64,000 nucleotides of DNA, from positions 1,860,001 to 1,924,000 of the forward strand of contig NZ_AP019657.1 of the NCBI RefSeq assembly GCF_009938225.1, read 5' to 3'. The position numbers were made by a program, and so were the translations under genes. Of this stretch, positions 58,073 to 64,000 are shown piece by piece; position 1 is the first letter of the stretch; each line of letters starts with the position of its first letter. The stretch comes from Vibrio ponticus. GTDB taxonomy: Bacteria; Pseudomonadota; Gammaproteobacteria; Enterobacterales; Vibrionaceae. The notes under the pieces were generated by a model. That model was not told the origin of the DNA. It did not search any database and saw only the letters and a list, made by a program, of their open reading frames with translations.

Positions 58073-59836
58073 ATGAGTCTCAATAAACAGCATTTTGATA
58101 TCGTCACTGCCCTTACGATGCAATGCACGTCCCTCAATGCCCTCGCTTCAGTATTCAATATGACTTCGCGCAACCTGCGCTATGCGATTGAGAACATCAA
58201 TTTCTATCTCGAAAAATTGGGAATGACGCCCATCGCCCTAACCAACGGCGAGCTCCACTATCCTTATGATGCCAGTCCATTCTTTAGCGATGTGTTCGCG
58301 ACTAATTTTGTCTACTCCAAACTGGAGCGAGAAGAATACTTAGCCGTCATTGCGCTCTTTGCGCCGCAAACGCCTTTATGTGAGGTTCAGCAGTATCTTA
58401 AAGTCAGTCGACCAACACTTAACAAAGATCTACGCGCCACCAATGAGATGTTCAGTAGCTTGGCATTGGAGCTCGAAGTGATCGATCAGCACCTGCACGT
58501 TTCAGGCAAAGAAAAGCAGATACGTTACTTGCAAATGTGTTACGCCTCTAAGTACCTTTTTTGTAAAAACGACCAAGTACATTATCTCAAGAAGCGCTAT
58601 TTCTATGAGCGGGATATTGTGGCGATTGTGCAGGCATATGTTGAAAAGTATCAGCCATATGAGGCATTTTTGGCGGTTACTCAAATTGAACAAAGTGCCA
58701 ACTGCGCTTTGAGTGATGAGTTCAGAAATCTCTTTACCATCTATGTGATGATCACCTTAAGCCGTATTCAGCAAGGGGTGTTTATTAACCGCAAAAATAA
58801 CGGTACGTTTTTGCAATCAACCAAAGCATTTGGCTATATCAAGCAAGCGCTCGGTTGGCAACAGGAAGGGTATCGTTTTGAAGCGCTGCATTTAGCCGAG
58901 TACTTCCTTGGCGGGATCAATACCGATGGCTTCTATGAAAAACGCCTACAAGCGGAAAGCTTTATATTCCAACTGCTGAGTGTGATTAGCCAAGATTGCG
59001 GCAAAGATTTGTTAACTGATACCGCGTTGCTGAATGACATCGTCACCTACCTGACGACCGCCGTTTATCGCGCGAAGAATAATCTCAACACGCAACTTGG
59101 TGAACAAAGCCCATATTCCAAAGCATTGTTTGAACAAGTTAAAGCCGTTACCGAACAGTATCGACATCATCTTGTTGAGCCACTGCGCAACGAAGAAATT
59201 GGTTACATTACCCGTTTAATCAATCGGGCGATTGAAGCGCGCAGCAGCCATTGTGTCTCTTTGGAAACCTTATTGGCGATTGCGAAAAGCAGCAGTGTTG
59301 AGCTCAACAACGAAGCGTTTGTGAGTCAGGTGCTGGCGCAACTCGGTGACAAGGTGATCGATGATCGCGCTTTACCCTCACTGGATGATCTACTCGTTAC
59401 CCTAAGCGATACGTCAACATTGCCCGCTCAAGGTGAGCTAGTGCCTATACTCAACTGGTTAAGTGGTGAAATGGAACAACTCGGCTTAGTTAACGAACGC
59501 TATTCCCACGGTATCGTCACGCTATTTTACGCCCGTAACCATGCCTACTTTGCTCAACATGGTTTGCTCGTTTGTCACGGTAAAAGCGCATCACACTGTC
59601 AACGAATAAGCATCGCTCACTTACGCTTGGATAAGCCAATCAGTGATGTTTTCCAGCGTAATATCCGCCAAATCATGATGATCAGCCATCTGGATAACGT
59701 ACAGCACTTACGTGCTGTACATCAATTACACCAAAAGCTTACCGAGCAGGGACCGTTCCTTCTTGCCGCAGATACGGAAACCCCACTTAGCAATAGGAGT
59801 ACAAGCGCGCTGTCTGCGTTTCATCCAACTGAGTAA
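58073..59836 (+). CDS. PRD/BglG-type PTS-linked transcriptional regulator (FrvR/LicR-like)
   Basis: 587 residues. The N-terminus has two helix-turn-helix-like parts: 'SLNALASVFNMTSRNLRYAIENINFYLEKLGM' and 'PLCEVQQYLKVSRPTLNKDLRATNEMFSSL' (about 16-50 and 100-130). Helical regions in the middle (about 190-420) fit PRD domains, whose His residues are phosphorylated by PTS enzymes. The C-terminus (about 455-560; 'YARNHAYFAQHGLLVCHGKSASHCQRISIAHLRLDKPIS') resembles an EIIA domain, partly degenerate. Such proteins bind DNA and activate PTS operons. Its 3' end overlaps the convergent M42 gene by 50 bp. Confidence 0.8.
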   Translation: MSLNKQHFDIVTALTMQCTSLNALASVFNMTSRNLRYAIENINFYLEKLGMTPIALTNGELHYPYDASPFFSDVFATNFVYSKLEREEYLAVIALFAPQTPLCEVQQYLKVSRPTLNKDLRATNEMFSSLALELEVIDQHLHVSGKEKQIRYLQMCYASKYLFCKNDQVHYLKKRYFYERDIVAIVQAYVEKYQPYEAFLAVTQIEQSANCALSDEFRNLFTIYVMITLSRIQQGVFINRKNNGTFLQSTKAFGYIKQALGWQQEGYRFEALHLAEYFLGGINTDGFYEKRLQAESFIFQLLSVISQDCGKDLLTDTALLNDIVTYLTTAVYRAKNNLNTQLGEQSPYSKALFEQVKAVTEQYRHHLVEPLRNEEIGYITRLINRAIEARSSHCVSLETLLAIAKSSSVELNNEAFVSQVLAQLGDKVIDDRALPSLDDLLVTLSDTSTLPAQGELVPILNWLSGEMEQLGLVNERYSHGIVTLFYARNHAYFAQHGLLVCHGKSASHCQRISIAHLRLDKPISDVFQRNIRQIMMISHLDNVQHLRAVHQLHQKLTEQGPFLLAADTETPLSNRSTSALSAFHPTE

Positions 59837-60836
59837 CCACATGCTTGAGCAAAGCGAGACAATTGAGCGCATCGCTTTGCTTCACTTGGGTGTAAGCTGA
59901 GTGGCAGTTACGTACAGGTAATATAATCGCTAAGCCAGCAATGCCACTGCCTACCAATGTTGCCGGACCGTTGTCGGTACCGCCACCAGCAAGAAAATCG
60001 CGTTGAACGGCAATACCGTATTCTTTCGCCACATCACTGACCAAGTTCAGCAAAGGGTAATGCCCTAAAGCAATCTTGTCAGCCACCACTAAACATGGTC
60101 CGTGACCAAACAGACGTTGAGAACCAGACTGTGGCGTTAGATGTTTAGCCGTCGCTACATCCAGCACAATGACCACATCCGGCTTCAGTTGCTCAATCGC
60201 AGTTTTTCCGCCTTTGGTGCCCACTTCTTCTTGCACTGTGGCAACAAAATAGAGGTCACACTGTGGTGCGCTCTGTTTGAGTGAGCGCATCAACTCAGCC
60301 CCAAGCCAGCAGCCAATGCGATCATCCATCGCTTTGCCAACTAAGGTTTCGCTGTTATTTAACTGGAAGTGACGAGTAGCAAAGACCGCACTATCACCAA
60401 TTTCGATACCCATTGCCGCCACTTGCTCGCTGCTTGTTGCACCGACATCAAGCCATAGGTCATCAATGGTGAGTTCTGCCAGCGGCTTATCGCTCCAGAC
60501 TAAGCCCGTGTATTTCTCACCACTGCGGGTTTTGAGCTCGATTTCACTGTTGATCGCAACACGTGGATCAATACCGCCGAGCTTAAACACTTTCAGTAAA
60601 CCGTCACTACGAATTTCGCGGATCAAAAAGCCCACTTCATCCATATGTGCAACCACCGCCACTTTAGGACCGGTAGCGTTGCGATTGAGTCGTGCAATCA
60701 GGCTGCCTAAACCATCAAAGCTGATTTCATCAGCGATATCGGCAAGCTCATCACACAAAATTTTTCTTACTTCATACTCACGCCCAGATGGACCATGAGC
60801 ATTATTCAATTGCGCCAACAAACGGAAGTCATTCAT
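59787..60836 (-). CDS. M42-family aminopeptidase (FrvX/glutamyl aminopeptidase-like)
   Basis: 349-residue cytoplasmic dodecameric-type metalloaminopeptidase. The dinuclear metal site is visible: His64 and Asp66 in 'VVAHMDEVGF', the bridging Asp in 'KAMDDRIGC', the general base Glu pair in 'TVQEEVGTKGG', Asp in 'VIVLDVA' and the His near the C-terminus in 'HSAYTQ'. 'GPSGREYEVRKIL' is also typical. Its ATG overlaps the M24 stop (TAATG). In E. coli the M42 protein FrvX is linked to a PTS; here the same arrangement occurs. Family members cut N-terminal residues from short peptides. Confidence 0.88.
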   Translation of the reverse strand: MNDFRLLAQLNNAHGPSGREYEVRKILCDELADIADEISFDGLGSLIARLNRNATGPKVAVVAHMDEVGFLIREIRSDGLLKVFKLGGIDPRVAINSEIELKTRSGEKYTGLVWSDKPLAELTIDDLWLDVGATSSEQVAAMGIEIGDSAVFATRHFQLNNSETLVGKAMDDRIGCWLGAELMRSLKQSAPQCDLYFVATVQEEVGTKGGKTAIEQLKPDVVIVLDVATAKHLTPQSGSQRLFGHGPCLVVADKIALGHYPLLNLVSDVAKEYGIAVQRDFLAGGGTDNGPATLVGSGIAGLAIILPVRNCHSAYTQVKQSDALNCLALLKHVVTQLDETQTARLYSYC

Positions 60837-61975
60837 TAATTTGATACTCCTGGCTCTCTGCTTTGGTGACCAGATTCTTGGGTTACTGGCTCTGTTGCAA
60901 CAGGCTGTAAGGGAATCATGCGTAACTCTCTTGGCAATTGAGTCAGACTTTCACAGCCGTTTTCAGTGATCGCTAAGGTATCTTCAATCCTGACACCGCC
61001 AATCTGAGGCAAATAGACGCCCGGTTCAACGGTAACCACCATACCGACTTCTAATGTGGCGCTGCTATCGGAGGCAAGTTTCGGGTATTCATGACCTTGC
61101 AACCCAACGCCATGACCTAAGCCGTGACAAAATGCCTCTCGATACCCTTGGCGAGCAAGGTACTGTCTAACACCATCATCCACTCGACTGGCAGCGATAC
61201 CAGGTCGAAGCATTTCAACCCCCATTCGCTGCGCAGTAAACACCGCATCAAAAATTGCCTGCAGCTGCTCAGAAACCGGTCCGGTACAAAACGTTCGGGT
61301 CACATCAGAGTGATAACCTTGATACACCACGCCAAAATCAATCGTGACCAGTTCATTTTGCTCAATCACTCGCTGGGATGGTCGACCATGAGGTAACGCC
61401 CCTCGCTCACCAGAAACCACGATCAGAAAATCAATGCTGTCAGCTCCTAACATTCGCGCATGGAACTCTAGGTGTGCCGCGAGTTGATGTTCAGTCATAC
61501 CAAGATGAAAATCACGTAAACCTCGCTCAATCGCTGTTTCGGTGATTTCGCATGCCTTGCGGATCAGAGCAATTTCTTGCTCTGACTTCCAACGTCTCAT
61601 AGGAGTAACGACATTGTTGGTCGGCACCAGTTGTTGCGAGAGCGCCTGTTTTAACTGTTCTACTTGTTGAAAACTTAGCGCATGGCTCTCAAAACCTAAT
61701 CTCTGGATACCGTGAACATTCAGCCTTTGTTGCAGTGTCTCTAACCAACCGTGTTGGTCTGTCGACACGCTCAAACAATCCGGGCTTTGCTCTGCCACTT
61801 GCTGCCAATACTTACCTGCGACCAAAAGTTCGCACCCTAACTGCGTTAGCAATAAGTACCCGCCACTGCCAGTAAAACCGCTCAGATAACGCTTGTGGTG
61901 AGGGTCACTCACAAGCAAAGCATCAAACTGTTCTAAGTAAGGCTCTAAGCTGAATGTCCGCATTTTAATATCCAT
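60836..61975 (-). CDS. M24-family Xaa-Pro dipeptidase/aminopeptidase-like protein
   Basis: 379 residues with a creatinase N-domain (about 1-130) and a pita-bread catalytic domain. The five metal ligands are all visible: Asp in 'VTIDFGVVYQ', Asp in 'YHSDVTRTF', His in 'CHGLGHGVGLQGHE', Glu in 'VTVEPGVYLP' and Glu in 'VRIEDTLAI'. Family members hydrolyse Xaa-Pro bonds. It follows the EIIC gene by about 40 bp. A second ATG at 61963 is possible. The C-terminal tail ('VATEPVTQESGHQSREPGVSN') is unlike the family. Confidence 0.87.
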   Translation of the reverse strand: MDIKMRTFSLEPYLEQFDALLVSDPHHKRYLSGFTGSGGYLLLTQLGCELLVAGKYWQQVAEQSPDCLSVSTDQHGWLETLQQRLNVHGIQRLGFESHALSFQQVEQLKQALSQQLVPTNNVVTPMRRWKSEQEIALIRKACEITETAIERGLRDFHLGMTEHQLAAHLEFHARMLGADSIDFLIVVSGERGALPHGRPSQRVIEQNELVTIDFGVVYQGYHSDVTRTFCTGPVSEQLQAIFDAVFTAQRMGVEMLRPGIAASRVDDGVRQYLARQGYREAFCHGLGHGVGLQGHEYPKLASDSSATLEVGMVVTVEPGVYLPQIGGVRIEDTLAITENGCESLTQLPRELRMIPLQPVATEPVTQESGHQSREPGVSN

Positions 61976-62016
61976 TCATCCGTTATTTCGAGAAACCATG
62001 CATCGAGTGTGTTGGG

Positions 62017-63360
62017 TTAGAAATCGAGTCCCAGCTCATCCAACAATTCATCGTCTTTCTTGCTGAATACTGATTTCTTCTCTTGTTCTGCTTTTAGCGC
62101 CGCTTCACGAGCCATCTCTTGTCTGTCCATGATTCTAAAGAACGGGTAGTAACAGAAGAATGAGGCGACAATCTGTATTGCTTGAACAAATGGCGTCTTC
62201 CAGTCAAAGCTTGTTAAGTAACCTTCAAAGAACAATGGTAGATACGGTGGATCAAAGAACGGTTTCGCTAAGAAGCCATATTTCATCAATACCAGTGGGA
62301 AGATACCAATCAGCGAACCACCCAGTACGAACGGGATAAATAGAATCGGGTTCAAGATAATTGGCGCACCAAATAGCACTGGTTCGTTAATACCAAACAA
62401 ACTTGGCACTAAAGAAACCTGACCAACCTTGCGGTAGCGTTGAGTTTTCGCAATCAACATCGCGATAACCAGACCTAAAGTAACACCTGACCCTGTAAAG
62501 TTAACGAACGCTGAGAACGTACCACCAGTAACAAAGTGAGTCAGTTCAACGCCTGCCGTTTTCGCGGCAATGTTTTCAGAAAGATATTGCACGAAGATTG
62601 GCGATAGGATCGGGCTTAATACTGCTGAGTGGATACCAAAGAACCAGAACAACAGACGTAGCATGATCACAAACCACACCACCCATAGGTTATCCAAACT
62701 ACCTACCACTGGCGCAAGCACTTGCATTAGGATTTCAGGCAGTAGCAAACCACCCGTCCACTCCGCAATAAAGTAACGCGCAGAGACAAACAGCACTGCA
62801 ATAAATGCGGTCGGCGTGATCAGTTCAAATGAGCTAGATACGAAGTCTGGCACACCCTCTGGCATTCTGATCACCAGTCTCTTTTCGGTAAAGAAACGAT
62901 AGATTTCCACACTGGCAATCGCGACAAATATCGCTGTAAATAGACCTTTTGAGTCAAAGAAGCGAATATCTAACGAACCATCTGGGTTGACCGAAGTGGT
63001 CATGATCAAATAAGCAAAAAGGGATAAGGCAACCGCACCCACTGTATATATTTTGTAGCCTTCACTCAAAAAGTAAGCAATTGCTATCACAGTGTAAATG
63101 GCGATAAAACCAAGTGAAAATTTAATTAAAAGATCGATAAGATAAGTGTTATTAATAAACCATTCTTGCACTGCTGCCGAATCAGAAAATACGTTTTTCA
63201 GTGCTTTTAATGGGTAAGCCATTGAACCTAATAATAGGATTGGCGTTAATACCACCATGCCTTTTTTAACGGCACTAAGATGGACTTGTTTATCTATTTT
63301 CTCTGCAATCGGCAATAATATTTTGCTGAGCAGTTTTTCAAAAGAGGCGAATAGGCTCAT
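62017..63360 (-). CDS. PTS lactose/cellobiose-family EIIC permease
   Basis: 447 residues from ATG 63360, preceded by AAGG; five more codons upstream are in frame but have no SD. About ten membrane segments; 'WFFGIHSAVLSPILSPI' and 'SLFGINEPVLFGAPIILNPILFIPFVLGGSLIGI' contain the family GINEP substrate motif. C-terminal cytosolic tail 'AEQEKKSVFSKKDDELLDELGLDF'. EIIB is the preceding gene. The sugar is not known; the family takes cellobiose, chitobiose, lactose or other beta-linked disaccharides. Confidence 0.9.
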   Translation of the reverse strand: MSLFASFEKLLSKILLPIAEKIDKQVHLSAVKKGMVVLTPILLLGSMAYPLKALKNVFSDSAAVQEWFINNTYLIDLLIKFSLGFIAIYTVIAIAYFLSEGYKIYTVGAVALSLFAYLIMTTSVNPDGSLDIRFFDSKGLFTAIFVAIASVEIYRFFTEKRLVIRMPEGVPDFVSSSFELITPTAFIAVLFVSARYFIAEWTGGLLLPEILMQVLAPVVGSLDNLWVVWFVIMLRLLFWFFGIHSAVLSPILSPIFVQYLSENIAAKTAGVELTHFVTGGTFSAFVNFTGSGVTLGLVIAMLIAKTQRYRKVGQVSLVPSLFGINEPVLFGAPIILNPILFIPFVLGGSLIGIFPLVLMKYGFLAKPFFDPPYLPLFFEGYLTSFDWKTPFVQAIQIVASFFCYYPFFRIMDRQEMAREAALKAEQEKKSVFSKKDDELLDELGLDF

Positions 63361-63432
63361 ATACGTAACCTTCATTCATTATAATAAGTAACACCTGCGT
63401 GTATCCGCAGGTGGTAGGGAGAGAGGTAAAAC

Positions 63433-63774
63433 TTAGTCAACCAGGCTCATTTGGTGCTTTTTATGGGCAAGTAGTGCTTGCTTAAGCACCGTCGCTCCAT
63501 CCATTGCACCGTAAATTTCGGCTGATAGTAGAACTGATGGTTTGTTATTTTCTAAAGCTGCCGCTTCAATGTTTTTATATTTGTGGCTTAGCTGAGGACC
63601 TACCAAGATCACATCAAAGTTATTAATTTTTTCTGACAGGCGATCAACTGAAATAGCTTCAAGTGTAAAATCTTCAATATTCAGCATTTGACTACCATTG
63701 ATGGTTTTCTTCATTTCTTCCATCATCATCGTGGTTGAAAAACCGCCAGCACAAACTAATAAAATATTCATCAT
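63433..63774 (-). CDS. PTS lactose/cellobiose-family EIIB
   Basis: Small cytosolic phosphotransfer protein, 113 residues from ATG 63774 (the ATG at 63771 has better SD spacing and would give 112). The phosphocysteine is Cys8 in 'MMNILLVCAGGFSTTMMMEEM', followed by the family 'FDVILVGPQLSHKYKNIE' loop. The open frame reaches 63837 but the extra codons are not family-like. It is first in the minus-strand operon EIIB-EIIC-M24-M42. Confidence 0.9.
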   Translation of the reverse strand: MMNILLVCAGGFSTTMMMEEMKKTINGSQMLNIEDFTLEAISVDRLSEKINNFDVILVGPQLSHKYKNIEAAALENNKPSVLLSAEIYGAMDGATVLKQALLAHKKHQMSLVD

Positions 63775-63838
63775 ACAGCCCTTTGTTTTCATATTTGAGT
63801 ACGGGCTAATTAACAAACATTTACTTACATTCGTCAAC

Positions 63839-63875
63839 GAAACTTGATTTCACTGATATTGTGAAATCAAGTTTC
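63839..63875. promoter_or_regulatory. Perfect 15+15 bp inverted repeat in the divergent PTS promoter region
   Basis: gaaacttgatttcac, a seven-base centre, then gtgaaatcaagtttc. It lies between the divergent EIIB (minus) and EIIA (plus) genes, 65 bp from the EIIB start and 63 bp from the EIIA start. No poly-T tract is present, so an operator for the PRD regulator is more likely than a terminator. Confidence 0.7.
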
Positions 63876-63937
63876 ATCGCTTTTTAATTCGCTTCTGCTA
63901 ATGTGCAACCATCAAGTGAAATCCAAGGAACATCCCC

Positions 63938-64000
63938 ATGAGCAACTCTCAAGAAATGAATGAAGAATTCGAAAAAATCATAATCTCTATCGTTAGTTAT
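63938..64000 (+). CDS. PTS lactose/cellobiose-family EIIA, N-terminus only
   Basis: ATG at 63938 with SD AAGGA eight bases upstream. The 21 visible residues, MSNSQEMNEEFEKIIISIVS followed by Tyr, resemble the N-terminal helix of LacF/ChbA-type EIIA proteins ('E.EE.E..IM.LI..SG'). The rest, including the phospho-His, is beyond the right edge. Together with the divergent EIIB and EIIC it would make a complete enzyme II. Confidence 0.7.
   Translation, partial: MSNSQEMNEEFEKIIISIVSY

Overview
The window is a chromosomal segment of a Vibrio-type gammaproteobacterium. The evidence is gene content and order: serS-rarA-lolA; lapA-lapB-pyrF with rpsA, ihfB and cmk; comEA-ppiD-hupB-lon-clpX-clpP-tig; dctBD/dctPQM; the hut heme genes; and miaE, hutZ and hutX proteins of Vibrio type. 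Base composition and codon use look even throughout, and no phage, IS element, integron, CRISPR array, rRNA or tRNA was seen. Most of the window is core genome with accessory cassettes set into conserved neighbourhoods.

Layout. 1-4.7 kb: an EamA transporter (cut by the left edge), a maltose-type O-acetyltransferase, then lolA-rarA-serS on the minus strand. 4.8-14.7 kb: a SEC-C protein, an orphan type IV pilin, dusC, a three-gene ABC importer, a methyltransferase, cysB, a membrane-anchored coiled-coil protein and miaE. 14.8-25.1 kb: the pyrF/lapB/lapA and ihfB/rpsA/cmk block, split by a 4.5 kb cassette holding a quaternary-amine (osmoprotectant) ABC importer and a nitrilase-family hydrolase. 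25.2-34.1 kb: competence (comEA) and proteostasis genes (ppiD, hupB, lon, clpX, clpP, tig), with a sigma-32-like promoter before lon.

34.6-48.1 kb: the C4-dicarboxylate TRAP system. The dctBD regulators (34.6-37.7 kb) and their likely target dctPQM (44.7-47.9 kb) are separated by a 6.5 kb heme cassette: a TonB-dependent receptor, hutZ and hutX on one side and hutBCD on the other, with a Fur-box-like site between. The dctP promoter has a sigma-54 -24/-12 element and two palindromes about 100-150 bp upstream that could bind DctD. 48.5-57.8 kb: a 37-residue membrane peptide with its own promoter and terminator, a periplasmic Fes-like siderophore esterase, an unknown secreted protein, a YghU-type glutathione transferase, the Hsp70-like YegD, and a fecBCDE-like ferric importer with a Fur-box-like site. 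With the hut genes this makes iron acquisition the main accessory theme.

58.0-64.0 kb: a locus resembling the E. coli frv genes. It has a PRD-type regulator, PTS EIIB and EIIC of the lactose/cellobiose family, an M24 and an M42 metallopeptidase, and a divergent EIIA gene that runs off the right edge. The divergent promoter region carries a perfect 15+15 bp inverted repeat. Coupling sugar phosphorylation to two peptidases is the best candidate here for an undescribed pathway.

For several genes the start chosen is internal to the longest open frame, because an SD, a hairpin or the family's N-terminus favours it; these cases are stated per gene. Family names come from recalled protein-family features, not from database searches.
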